A stretch of DNA of 26,663 nucleotides from Thamnocephalis sphaerospora (Eukaryota > Zoopagomycota > Zoopagomycetes > Zoopagales > Sigmoideomycetaceae): NCBI GenBank assembly GCA_003614735.1, contig KZ992608.1, positions 1-26,663 of the forward strand, read 5' to 3'. Positions within the stretch are counted from its first letter, which is position 1. Each line of letters opens with the position of its first letter. Positions 1-10,627 of this stretch are shown here, in pieces. The translations under genes and the position numbers were made by a program. The notes below the pieces were generated by a model that had not been told where the DNA came from, ran no database searches, and saw only the letters and a list, made by a program, of their open reading frames with translations.

Positions 1-55
1 GGTTGTGGTCTCAACCTGATTGGCGCCAATCGCCTTGTTCTCTTTGACCCGGACT
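1..55 (+). repeat. Inverted copy of a RAD54 exon fragment
   Basis: Bases 1-55 are the exact reverse complement of 3586-3640, which lies in the RAD54 helicase exon encoding [18 protein letters not shown]. The match stops at base 56, one base before the end of that exon in the real gene. It continues into sequence of a TAF12 gene in a different reading frame. It may extend left of the window. It is either a real small inverted duplication or a chimeric join; the sequence alone cannot decide. Confidence 0.9.
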
Positions 56-59
56 CGGC

Positions 60-655
60 GTGCGATCGGGTAGTGGTGGAGGCAGCGGTAATGGTGTGCT
101 TTCGCAGACACACAGCAGTGCACAGGTCGACGCAGCTAGTGCCAACATGGCTTCTATTCTGCCCAAGCGCAAACTCCAAGAACTCGTCACTCAGGTGGAT
201 CCCAATGAACGACTGGACCCAGACGTGGAGGATGTGCGTGCGCGCATTATATACCATCTCGTCGTCTCGCTATCCTGCTAACGATCCTTTATGCATGTGT
301 TTACAGATTCTTCTTGAGGTGGCGGACGAATTCATCGAATCAGTCACTGCGTTTGCCTGCCGTCTGGCCAAGCATCGTAAAAGCGACACGCTAGAGGTCA
401 AGGACCTTCAACTTCATCTCGGTAAGTGGGCTCGAATGTCAGCGGCGGCTTGCAGCAGCATGATAACCGCCGTGGTGCTGGTACACAGAACGCAACTGGA
501 ACATTCGCATTCCTGGCTTTGCCACCGAAGATGTGCGGCCCAGCCGGAAGCCAGTGGTAGTGGATGCACACCGACAGCGCCTAGCAGCCATCAATACGGC
601 CAAGAATGCGCGTCGGGCTGCCGACCATATATCAGGAGCAGGCAATCTGCCATAG
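60..655 (+). CDS. TAF12: TFIID/SAGA subunit TAF12, 5' partial
   Basis: TAF12 pairs with TAF4 (or ADA1) through a histone fold in the TFIID and SAGA transcription complexes. Exons are 60-233, 307-421 and 489-655, with GT-AG introns (donors GTGCGT and GTAAGT) and matching phases. The spliced product contains [20 protein letters not shown], then [29 protein letters not shown] and [11 protein letters not shown], which is the classical TAF12 histone fold including its RNWNI-P ending. Upstream of the fold the frame is open back to base 48 with a Gly/Ser-rich stretch and no ATG; the first in-frame ATG is at 147. Either translation starts at 147 (122 aa) or, more likely, the 5' end was lost where the inverted RAD54 piece begins. 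The family call is firm; the start is not. Confidence 0.9.
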
Positions 656-964
656 TATTCCCTGCTAGTGTGTCTCGCCACCCGCCATCGACACACCCGC
701 GACTTGGTACTGCCCTTGCGTATTCGCCTACTTGTTGCTGTATTTCTCGCATCCATTGTCTCATCCCCCGCAAGCAGATACATTTGTGCTTATTCGTTTG
801 CCACGCATGCCGATTATCGTTTGGATACATGTCTGTCCTGCTGCGCTCTGATTCTCGCATGGGTGGGATGCGCGTAACAGCACTGCTGCCGTGTGTGATC
901 CGTTCGCGAAAACGCATATTTATCGCAAGTCAACCGATATTGCATCTCTTCTCCGGCATATGCA
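656..964. other. Convergent intergenic gap
   Basis: These 309 bases separate the facing 3' ends of TAF12 (+) and PSMB4 (-). I see no gene, RNA or repeat here. Short stop-free stretches exist on both strands but show no family signature. Confidence 0.6.
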
Positions 965-2140
965 TCACACGCCGTAGCCACGGATGCTTTCCGCAAATGC
1001 CCACTCGGTGTCCACCGAGTACGGCTCGGTAATCTCCAGCCTGTCGGTGGCGATGGTGGCGCGTTGGAACTAGTTGCACACGTGGTGTACAGAGTAAACT
1101 GCCATTAGCAAGTGTAGCGGCGCAATGGCCTGGTAAATCTCACCTTGTTCAGCGAGCGAGCATCGCGATAGAAGAGTACGCGCATGCAGTCTTCAATGAT
1201 TTTGATGGCATCCTCTTCGGTCACGTTTTGCGGTCCGCCGCGTGACTCGACTGCCTTGCGCAGAAGGGGCTGTGCCAGATGTGCGCCAAAGCCGGTTGCG
1301 ATCGTATCGGACTGATACGTTGTACCCTGCAAGTCAACGTAGCCGAGGAAGCTGATACCACATTCACGCACATAAACATCGGCATGGCCTGGTAAGCGTG
1401 CGGTACATGGCAGCAGCCACAGGCAGATCCGTACCTGGTGTTGTTGTGGTGGCCAGCCAGTACAAAACGGTTCCATAGCGGATCATTCTTGGAGCGGCGA
1501 TGATACATAACATTGCGCAGATACTCGAATAGGTGCGGCGGTGCAAGCTTGTGGCCATCGTTGTGATAATCCTCGCGAATCCTGCCGCAAGTGTCAGCGC
1601 GGCATTACGCCCAGCACTACGATTGTCCAACCAACCACACCACCTACATCAGTCGCTCCATCATATGCTGCACGTGCTGGTAATCGGACACGTCGCCAGT
1701 AGACCCAAGCACCGCCGTGTCTGTCAGCTTGTGAAGACGCTCCACATCGCGGAAGCGAGCCAGCGAGCCGTAAGAGGCTGTATGACCAACACCGAGGTGC
1801 ATCGCCACCACCTGGCATGTTAGCAGGCTGCACCAGCGATGGACACAAAGTAGCGTAGCAATTCACATACCCAACGTGTCTGCCGCCATCATCACGCCGC
1901 CCTGGAACTTGAGCGCAATGACAGACGTGCCCGTAACGATGGGCGATCTGAACGGAAATGCAGGTAAGCATGACGCAGCATCGCATAGAGTCTCCACTGT
2001 TTGGTCACCTACTGCGTATGCGCGACCGGGTCAACGCCAGCAAAGGCACTTGGCTGATCCCGCGGATACATGTCCTGGACGCGCGGCGAGTAAGTGTCGC
2101 GGCGGTAAAAGCCGTCGAGCAGCTGGTCCTGGCGGTTCAT
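965..2140 (-). CDS. PSMB4: 20S proteasome subunit beta type-4 (beta-7)
   Basis: This is the non-catalytic beta-7 subunit (yeast PRE4) of the 20S proteasome core. Exons from the 5' end are 2140-2013, 1947-1871, 1777-1648, 1581-1435, 1351-1144 and 1069-965, all GT-AG. They total 795 nt, giving 264 aa, the same length as human PSMB4. Diagnostic segments are [55 protein letters not shown] and [18 protein letters not shown] propeptide of about 41 residues precedes TQSPIVTGT, the usual start of the mature chain. The start at 2138-2140 is the ATG in frame with this propeptide. Its 5' end lies about 200 bp from the tRNA gene. Confidence 0.97.
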
Positions 2141-2335
2141 GGTGAGAAGGGTGTGGCACAGAGCAGAGTGATGAGCAGGGAAAGAGTGTGGCTGCTGTTT
2201 CCGGCCAGAGGGCATGACGTGTACCGTTGTTACCACTGCGCTCGCCTTTCACCAACAGTGCGATTACAACACCCGCAGCAGCCAAACTAGCGAGTCCATG
2301 CCTTGTCGGTGCCCAAAACCACATACGCAGCGCGC

Positions 2336-2340
2336 AAAAA
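2336..2340 (-). terminator. RNA polymerase III terminator of tRNA-Gly
   Basis: Five T residues on the minus strand begin four bases past the tRNA 3' end (AAAAA at 2336-2340 on the plus strand). A run of four or more T is the standard pol III stop. Confidence 0.75.
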
Positions 2341-2344
2341 GAGA

Positions 2345-2415
2345 TGCGTAGTCTGGGAATCGAACCCAGGTCTACCGCGTGGCAGGCGGTAATTATACCA
2401 CTAAACCAACTACGC
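2345..2415 (-). tRNA. tRNA-Gly (anticodon GCC)
   Basis: The 71-nt minus-strand sequence folds as a tRNA. The acceptor stem GCGTAGT pairs with ACTACGC, followed by discriminator A. It has an A-box TGGTTTAGTGG and a B-box GGTTCGATTCC. The anticodon loop CTGCCAC gives anticodon GCC, which reads glycine codons. The length and the GGTATAATTACCGCC-type D arm and anticodon stem match eukaryotic tRNA-Gly(GCC). There is no intron. CCA is not encoded, as expected for a nuclear tRNA. Confidence 0.97.
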
Positions 2416-3013
2416 TTGATGACTGAGCGAGAAGGGATTGTCTTCAGTGCATACCCGATTTTTGCTAATTTTTGGCCGCGTTTCGGCGTTTAGGCGTTTT
2501 TAGGCGTCTGCTTGCGGTCTGCCGCTTCGGTTTGAGTAATTCAGGTGCTTAGGAGCTCATATGCATGTAATAAATATCAGTGGGATGATCGCCAGCAACT
2601 AGGAAAGTATATAAAACTTGGCGACTAGACTAAAGCACCCGGTGTTTGTGAACCACGGATGTTTAGCAAACTTCTGCAGAATGCTGTTACTCCTATTTGT
2701 TGCAGCGGTTCGTGTTTCCTGTAGGCAGCTCAGTAGGGCAAGTTCCATGCAATGCAAACTTGTCGGCAGGGCTCAAGTTAAAATCATCTGGGATGACCAT
2801 TGCAATTGTCAGTGATATCCTGTTTCCACTCCCCTAGGGCAAGGGCACGCGGCCAGATGAGCATGCTAGGCCAGCGACACTTGTAAGCAAGTATCAAACA
2901 TGCTGCGAAAATTGAATACTGCTGAATAACGGTATCAGAAACACCAATGTCAACGCTGGCAAGAGCATACTGTGGTCTATTACTAGGCTATGAAAGAGCA
3001 AAACAAACAGGTA
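2416..3013. other. Intergenic region, no gene seen
   Basis: This 598-base gap lies between the tRNA 5' side and the RAD54 3' end. It is more AT-rich than its surroundings, with short GGCGTTT-type repeats around 2475-2510 and a TATAAA-like sequence near 2610. I looked for snRNA, snoRNA and tRNA signatures and found none convincing. Small open frames of 65-75 codons show no family match. Confidence 0.5.
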
Positions 3014-5988
3014 CTATGCTTGCGCGCCCTCGTGTGACTTGTACTGAAACACGAACGATACCAGACCTTTCCCGCTACGCTTTAGTAACGGATCGGCTAG
3101 CTTGTGCAGCTCCGGTTCATTGTAGTGACTCCATCTGCAAAGACAGCGAAAAGGTTAGACGATTTGGCGCATAAAGGGGCAGAGGACACAAGACGTACGT
3201 GCTCGCGTCTCCGTAGTTCATGTCGCCATCCTTGACCATTCGGCCGGCAACGCAGCGCCGACACTTGAATGTGTCATGCGTCTCGCACTGTGAGGTTTCG
3301 TTGAGCTGGAAGAGTCGCCGCATGTTTTCAAGCGAAAAGTGACGCTCCACGTCCTCTGCTTCATCGACAACGCAGCTGGAGAGCGACTGCTTATGCGATT
3401 GGCGTTGGAAGATCTTTTCTTCGATTGTTCCCGCAGCAATCAGGCGATAGATGAAGCAGGTTTTACGTTGTCCGTCGCGCCATACGCGAGCTAGAGCCTG
3501 CTGATCTGAGGCTGGGTTCCTACATATGTTGGTGTGTGAAAGTTAGCGAGCGCGCATAATGCCTGCAACGATATTAGCACGCACCAGTCCGGGTCAAAGA
3601 GAACAAGGCGATTGGCGCCAATCAGGTTGAGACCACAACCGCCAGCTTTGCTGCTCAGTAGAAATACAAACTCGGGCGCATCAGGCTTGTTGAACTGATC
3701 TACCAGCTGCTGGCGTTTAGCCACTGTCATCGTGCCATCTAGACGCAGAAAGCCATGGCTGTCGTAGGCGAGAACCATGCCGGTCAGCATGCTATTGCAA
3801 CAGCAGACACCAGCATAACGTACCGGCGAGCGCCGCACAATTGTGCGAACCGGTCCAGAGTCTGCGTGTAATTGCTGATCAAAACAATCTTGTCGCCTTC
3901 ATCCTTGATCATACGTAGTAGCCTATCCAGCACTAGCATCTTGCCCTCTAGTGGTTCCAAGTTTGTGCGCCTCCAGCCCTTTGGCAGGATTTCCTCGGAG
4001 CCATCGAGCTCCGCGGGCAAATCCAGCAGGGCTGGATCGTTACAGAGCTTCTTTAGCCGTGTAATGATCTGCAGCGGTGAAGTACCGGACGGTGTGGATC
4101 GTCGGTCTTCGCGTGATTCCAGTAGGCGGCGTACTGCAGGCGACGACGTAAATTGCTTGTAGAGTCGCTGTTGCAGTGAACCCATGCGGCAAAACACAAC
4201 ATGCTCGTATTTTGTGGGCACTGTATGGCAAGGCAGCGCACAGGTTATAAGTAAGGCGGTGCATAGACTTTTTGCGTTGACGCAGATATACGCACGGTAT
4301 TTGCTGAGAAGATCATTGGTGCGGCGGATGATGAATCGGTTAGCCAGTGAGGTCAGCTCTTGCAGACGCTCGTCGCTTAATTTGCGCTCGTCCTCGGTAG
4401 CGTCGGCATCACGACCACGCAGAATGGGGGTCTCATAGCGACGACGAAACTCGGACGTGGTGCCAAGCAAACCGGGGTTTGCAAAGTTAAGAAGGCTAAA
4501 GTATTCAGAAAGATCGTTCTGATACGCGTGGAGTAGGGCGTCAGTCAATCAGTCAGGCTTAGGCGAGCGTTCCGCTCATCGGGGGGGGGGTAGCCATGTA
4601 CCTGAATGGGCGTGCCGGACAAGATAACACGTCGTTGTACGTTGAGGTTATCAAGCGCCTGAAATGTCAGAGAGTTGCTATTCTTCAGACGATGTCCTTC
4701 ATCACAGAGTAGCAGGCCAATCGGCGTCTTTTCCAACGCTTTGATGTTGCATCGCAGTGTTTCATAGGATACAATCAGGACTGTACAAAGGCATAGGATA
4801 TTAATCACTGTTAGCGACCAAAAAACAGTGCTTTTGATGCACGCCCAGCATTGGCCTACCAGGGTGGCCGTTGGAGCGACCGTGCCCTGATGCAAACAGA
4901 TCCAGATCCTTGAGCACCTTTTCCTTGGTGCCGCGTCCATCAATGGCGATCGGATTAAGTCGACCCTTTAGCCATTTGACTGATGGCATGCCAAACCCTG
5001 GGTCAGCTGTTGCATGGCGCTATTGCCAAGGTGCATTCACTGACCTAGCTCATTGGCCCAGTTCTTTACCAGACTGCTTGGACAGGCAATGAGGCACTTT
5101 TCAATGGTTGGCTTGCGTGGGTTTGGAGACTGTCGTAGCAGTGTCCAGAGAAGCGTGATGCATTGGAGCTATTGGCGCGTTATGAAGTTAATGCGTACTG
5201 CTCCATGTATGCGCTCATGAAATACCCACCGTTTTTCCAAGCCCCATCTCGTCAGCCATAATACAGCCGTATGCATTCTCCACCTTGAGACCGGTGGCAC
5301 ACTCGTAAAGAAAGCGCACACCTTCGACCTGATGAGGGCGCAGCACCTGTACCAACATCGGGTCTAGAACTACATGGACCTCCTTGGCTGCTTCATCGCG
5401 GTGCAGGCCCAGCAGTCGCTTCAGACTATCCATTGGGGCATCATCCTCGCCATTCTCACCCTGCATGGCGTCTTCTTCGTTGGGTGCGTAGAGAATAATG
5501 GCATCTTCGGCGTCGGGATCGTGTAGCGGCCGGTTTGCAAGGTTTGTGCGTCGACGCACACCCAGTATGTTGGAACGCGGCGACGGCGCCAAGGCCAAGT
5601 TCTGGCCGTCCTGAGTTGCAACTAGCGGACAGCGAAATGCCTTAGAAAGCACTTTGCGCGGATCTATACGTGTTGGAGAGGAGAGTTGCGACGCTTCGCT
5701 GTTGCTCTCGTCGCTGTCGTCTCTTTCTATGCGACGTGTTGACGGTTTACGCATTCGTCCAGTCGCCGTTTCCTCCTCGCCAAAAGCTGCTTCGTCAAGC
5801 ATGCGTTTGCGCGCCTTTGTTGCCGCATGACGCCCCCTCTTTTCTGCCAATGGGCTCTGCACATTGGTGCTGTGCGGAGCGAGCGGCGAGCGAAATTGCG
5901 CGGTCAGTGGGCTGCCAGCACCATTCTCGCGGCTGTGGCTGCTGTCTGGTAGATAGCTGGCTCGGCTAGGCGCCTGGCTGCGTCGCAT
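3014..5988 (-). CDS. RAD54: DNA repair and recombination ATPase RAD54
   Basis: This is a Swi2/Snf2 dsDNA translocase that works with RAD51 filaments in homologous recombination. Exons from the 5' end are 5988-5230, 5168-5045, 4979-4860, 4780-4602, 4518-4296, 4220-3824, 3758-3585, 3519-3199 and 3134-3014 (2418 nt, 805 aa). The N terminus MRRSQAPSR matches the conserved RAD54 start, so the ATG at 5986-5988 is preferred over one 14 codons upstream. Motif I DEMGLGKT is near residue 250, motif [11 protein letters not shown] near 361, then [25 protein letters not shown] (motif V) and [10 protein letters not shown] (motif VI). The C terminus has the RAD54-specific Cys pair CRRC and ends [11 protein letters not shown]. 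One intron holds a run of ten G (4581-4590). It shares a divergent promoter region with INCENP. Confidence 0.98.
3586..3640 (-). repeat. RAD54 exon segment duplicated at window start
   Basis: This is the partner of the 55-bp perfect inverted repeat at 1-55. It sits at the 3' end of the RAD54 exon coding for helicase motif V. Confidence 0.9.
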
Positions 5989-6333
5989 AATGTGCGCTAA
6001 GAGTAATGGTGCTTTGACAATGGAGCGCACGCGCGCGCAGTAGAGCGCAGTGTGGTGTCGCGCAGGGAACAGGTGGTGCGTAGAAAGAAGCGCGTCCTTG
6101 CCAAAACACAGATCGAGCGCGTGCCATTGTTGACACCAGGGCTGCTCGTTGCGTGTTGCCAGTCAGAGCAAAACTAGCTTAATCATGTGATGCCGTGGCT
6201 TGTTTACATTTTGTATTGTTTTCGCGGCCAGCTCTGCAGTCTACAGCCGTCTTGCTACTTCTCTCTAACACGCTCATCTCATAACGTGCACCTGTTGCCA
6301 CGCTTTTTCTGAGCCCTTGTCCGTTCATTTGCC
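5989..6333. promoter_or_regulatory. Divergent promoter region of RAD54 and INCENP
   Basis: These 345 bases separate the start codons of RAD54 (-) and INCENP (+). A GC-rich segment with several GCGC/CGCG runs lies at about 6020-6120, followed by more AT-rich sequence. No coding exon is evident. The promoter role is inferred from position only; I recognise no specific binding site. Confidence 0.45.
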
Positions 6334-9300
6334 ATGACTGCAAGCGCTTCAGCGGTAGCACAGGGAGCTGGCAGTAATATGATCGTTCAGCACGGCTGGG
6401 TCACAGCACAGCGCGAGCAACTCGAGCAGCTGTGTGATGGCGGTGTTGCCGACCTGACGCAGACCTACCAGGTTAATGTTGAGTGGCTGTCCAGTTACCT
6501 GGCCAGCGCTAGGGATCACCTGTGCGTACTGGCATTGACAAAGCGACCTTTGTGGCTGCGCTAACTTGTCGCGTGTTTCCAGTAGCATCAAGGCGGAGAA
6601 CGAGCCACTGACACCTGCAGTGCAATCACAGCCACAGTTGCAAGCGACGTCGGCTTCCAAGCGGCTGCGCGAAAAGGAGCAAAATGCTGAACAACAGAGT
6701 CATATAGGCGATGTGCATTTGGCAAAGGTGTGTGCTGGATTAGGTATGCAGAGTAGGCGCGGTCATTAGCTGATACTTGTACTGTGCACGCTCTAGAGCC
6801 ATGCTGGCGGGCCATTGGCAAAGCGCACGCGGACGTCGGGTCAAGAGTTGCAAAAAGCGCATTCTGATGGCATAGAAGACAATGATGCGTCGCTGCCACG
6901 AATGGCATCTGATGAGCATCACGAGGCAACAGCTGTGAATTTGACACCGCCTACTACACAGGCCGAGTCTCCAACGGAAGAGGTGGTGAAAACAGGTCTG
7001 ATCAGCAATAGCGACAGCAATGATGCCGCGTCAGTATCTCCAGTTGCTGTGCACATCAGCTCCATCGCGTCTCGACAGGACAGCCCCTCCCTCGTAGAGT
7101 TGGATGAACCGCACAAGGATGCCGATGCGTGGTTACATGGAGAAAAGACATCTACAGCAAAGATGGCCAAGTCACCAACAACAACAAAGAACGCGCTGAG
7201 GATGGGCGCTATCTCTGCGCCGATATCCGTGGGTGTGGATAAGCTGACGCAGGCTGGTGGTGATGTGAACATGGCCGCAGCGTCTAGCCAGCAGGATGAC
7301 AGCGACATGGCAGATGTCCCCTCAGTGTCTGCTGATGCAAGTACAAGTAGCGTTTCTAGTGTACAAACACCCGACAGCAACCACTCGGTTTTGCTAAAGG
7401 CAACACCAAGTCAGCCGCTGTTTACGCAATTCGCATCGTTATCGTCGGTGATCTCAAACAAGCAGAGTGCTGCTCGTCGCGAGCTGGCTACAGAGCTGCG
7501 TGAATCGCTAAACATTTCCCAGACTGGCCAGGCATTTAGCCATACACCGAGCAAGCTGCCACCTGCTACGGCAGCGGCGCCTTCCTTTAAGCCCTTGGGC
7601 ATCTCATTCGCCAAAGGGCGTTGCGCGACGCGCGAATCTACCAATGTCGAGCGACAGTCGCCTGCCGCCTCTGTGCCCACTCCGTCCGTGGCTCCTAATC
7701 GTCTGTCATCTAGGGAGAGTAGCGATGCCATACAGCAACAGGAGCGCATTAAGGCGTTCTTTTCATCCAGCACACAGCTGCTCAAGCAGCGACTTAATTC
7801 CTTGCGACCGGTTTCGCTTGCACCATCGAGGGAGAGCACGGAGCGTGAAAGTGTGCCAGGCAACGACGACCTTAGCGAAGCACCAATTGCCGCGCCCATC
7901 TCCATCGCTGAAGACGAACAAGCCTATTCTCAGTCAACCAAAACTGTTCAGCCGACACCGATGATAGCAGATGTCGCTTCTGTACCTACTGCTGTGGCTT
8001 CTGTCTCTGTTCCCGTAACACCGTCCCGTATTCCACGATTTGGCGGAAGTACAGCACCAAACACACCGCGTGTACGCGGATCCAGCATTTCAAATGGTGC
8101 ACGAACACACCATGCACAGCCCATGCTAGGAGGAATCAATGAAGAAGAAGAAGAGGGCGCAATACAGCCGCCGCTGTTGCGACCCGTACAAGCGCCGCTG
8201 CCATCAGCTGAGCAGCAAATAGGCCGCAGCAACGATGAGGACGACGATAATGACGTATTTCAGGATGCCAGTGATCGTACTCCGGTACGGCCGGGTCGGC
8301 AAGCACTGTTCACTCCCGTGACTGGTGTTGCTGCCAACATCCGGAGAGACCTCACGAGTGCTGCAAAGATGGAGGAAGTATTCCAGGATGCACGCGAAAC
8401 ACTCGATAGTCCAGTCCAGACCGTAGAAACACAGCCGGTAACATTGCCATTGTCGTTAACGGAAAACAAGGTAGGTCGTTCAATCGATGCTGAATTGCTG
8501 GTCAGGTCATTAATTAGTGGTGTGCATTGTGTGGCCAGCCACTGCAGATGGCATCCACCAAGGAGGCACCGCGTGCCAAGCCAGTCATCAAAGCATTGCT
8601 TCGAGCGAATGCAGCAGCAGCCAAGGAGCAGGAAATCAATGCGCGCCGTGAAGAGCGTCGCCGCCGAATTGAGGAGGCTCGTTTGCGGAATGCACAGGAA
8701 AAACAGCAGGAAAGATTGGGGCGACCTGCAACCACGGCACAGCCGAGTCATGGTGCTCAGCGGCTTAGGAAGGTAGGCTACTATTGTGCGCGAAAATGAG
8801 GCTGCATGCGGTAGGGCACTGCTTAACGAAGGTGCGCAAGGATGAACACTCTAGCCTGCTATCGAGTTCGTATTCGTCAGCAAAACAGCAGCAGCAGCAG
8901 CGTGGGCCAGGCCTGTTCAAGCGAACGCTGCAAAAACCGGTGCGTTACTGGACAGGCCGAATACCGTGCATTGGCGCGGCTGGTGTTTTTGCGTCGGATT
9001 GCTAATATGACATATCATTAGACTTCTGGCGTGACTCGTCCTGGCATACTTAAGCGGCCCCAGGAACGGCCTGGCACTCGCATAGCCCACGGCATTCCCG
9101 ATCCATTGCGGTCACCGCTACCGCCGCGTCCTGTGGCACGACTAGGTACCGATGCATCGCGCCTTGCTACCACATCTTTGGCAGGCAGCAGTAGGAGTGT
9201 GGCCCAGCAGGCATCAAAGTCCAAAATGGCTATGGCAACATCAGCCATGCCGGCCATGCAGACGGGCGCAACAAAGACACACCCAGCACCGAGCCAGCAA

Positions 9301-9996
9301 CATACTGTGCGTGATATGACTCAGCGTGCCAACGGGCTGGCCTCGGAAGTGGATGCCCTTTTGGACGAGCTTACGGTACGTTCGCGGATGATTGACAATT
9401 GATGAAACGGGCATCTTGCTTATTGTTGCTACGCGCACCATCTCCACTGTAGAGCAAGCCTAGTGCTGCGGACAACACCGGCAAGCCAAAGGCCAGAGCA
9501 CCGGTGGACGGCGAGTTTACCAGCATTGCAACGGTGACTCAAACCATCTCGGGCGAGCTGGTGTACGATCTGCCGGAGATTGAGAGCGAGTGCGTACCAA
9601 TCTGCGCAGACGCGACAGCGCATCTAGTGACTAATAGTTACGTCGACACACTTAGATATTCGGATGAAGAGGAGATGCCCAAAAAGAAAAAGGGCGCGGT
9701 GGTGCCGGCATGGGCCGACGCCAAGAATCTTGCCGAGCAGCTTCATCGCCAGCGCCGCGTTGATCCTGACCTCATTTTTGGCAAGGTGGAGCCGATTCGG
9801 ATGGAAGGTGGGCAGGCGAAACTGGGCGCGCTGCATGTTCGCTGCTAATCCCCAGTATGTTGCAATAGCCATTTTCAAGAGCCGAGATCAGCAAAGATTC
9901 CGCAGTCGCACTAGCTCGGCTCACTGGTTGGGCACCGACCGGCTTACGGAAGAAGAAGAAGAGGCATACCGGTTGCGCATGGGCTATCGCTCATGA
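6334..9996 (+). CDS. INCENP: Inner centromere protein (INCENP/Sli15/Pic1)
   Basis: This is the scaffold of the chromosomal passenger complex, which anchors and activates Aurora kinase. Exons are 6334-6521, 6583-6727, 6797-8470, 8548-8772, 8832-8939, 9022-9375, 9453-9589, 9638-9807 and 9869-9996 (3129 nt, 1042 aa). The C-terminal IN-box is clear: VVPAWADAKNLAEQLHRQ, then IFKSRDQQRFRSRTSSAHW. The TSS near residue 1015 is the site Aurora phosphorylates, and the Trp residues are conserved. The N terminus (LEQLCDGG...VNVEWLSSYL) fits the short helix that binds Survivin and Borealin. The long middle is Ser/Thr/Pro-rich and disordered. A charged helix (INARREERRRRIEEARLR) near residue 710 is the expected single-helix region, much shorter than in vertebrates. 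Exons 4-7 are joined by phase and splice signals rather than conservation. The 48-nt intron at 9590-9637 is in frame and could be retained. Confidence 0.92.
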
Positions 9997-10234
9997 GATG
10001 CCATCAGCGCGCTGCGCATTTCCTGTATATCAGCCGACAGTGTGTTCACTTATGCGTTGTTTCTGCGCCACACCGGCCCCTGGACTGTGCGTCCAACTGC
10101 TGGTCCGCTGGTCTTTTTGTCTACTATCGTTTCTTGTGTCAATGCAATACATGTACGTGCGGTGTCTAGAGAAGTAGCTGGTGAAGCGTTCCGTGAGATT
10201 CCGCTTTGCCCACGTCTTTCCTCACACGATCACC

Positions 10235-10526
10235 ATGCCGACTTCGTGCCACGATATTCGCCAGGAGCTTGCCGACTGTCTGCTGCAGTCTGATTGCGTG
10301 CTCAAGCAGCGCCACTCGGTCAGAGACTGTCTTCAAAAGGAGGAACTGCAAGACAGTGTACCGGAGCGATGCCGCGCCATTCGCAAAAGCTTCTTTGACT
10401 GTCGCCGTGGATTGGTAGGCACAAAAAGCATGCAATGTGCGTCAAACACTGGCTTACGAAGGGTGAATGCGTTTATAACGGGGCCTGTAGCTGGACATGC
10501 GACTACGATTCCGTGGCGCACAGTAG
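10235..10526 (+). CDS. PET191: Cytochrome c oxidase assembly factor COA5/PET191
   Basis: This is a small twin-Cys protein of the mitochondrial intermembrane space needed to assemble complex IV. Exons are 10235-10414 and 10491-10526 (216 nt, 71 aa). The start MPTSCHDIRQELADC matches the fungal PET191 N terminus. Cysteines at 5/15 and 46/56 form CX9C pairs, with 21/32 between them. The short last exon encodes LDMRLRFRGAQ, the conserved DxRxRFRG tail. No presequence is expected because import uses the MIA40 route. Its 3' end faces the unassigned gene at 10628-11061, 101 bp away. Confidence 0.95.
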
Positions 10527-10627
10527 AACGCGGAAAACACACGCGTTGCGTGCGAGTGGATTGCTATGGTCGCCAAGGAGCGCACAGACGCGTCACTGCC
10601 GCGACGAATGCCACAACAACGCTTGCG

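Noticed and set aside
1..55. Spliced (retro-)copy of RAD54 mRNA
   Set aside because: The copy ends one base short of the exon end and is not followed by the next RAD54 exon; there is no poly-A or target-site duplication.
1..281. RAD54-TAF12 fusion gene
   Set aside because: The RAD54 fragment reads in frame 1 and TAF12 in frame 3, and no splice sites connect them. It is a sequence join, not a fusion protein.
7411..7905. Long minus-strand open frame inside INCENP exon 3
   Set aside because: It is antisense to a long Ser/Thr/Pro-rich coding exon, has no domain and no own splice context. Antisense of such exons is often stop-free.
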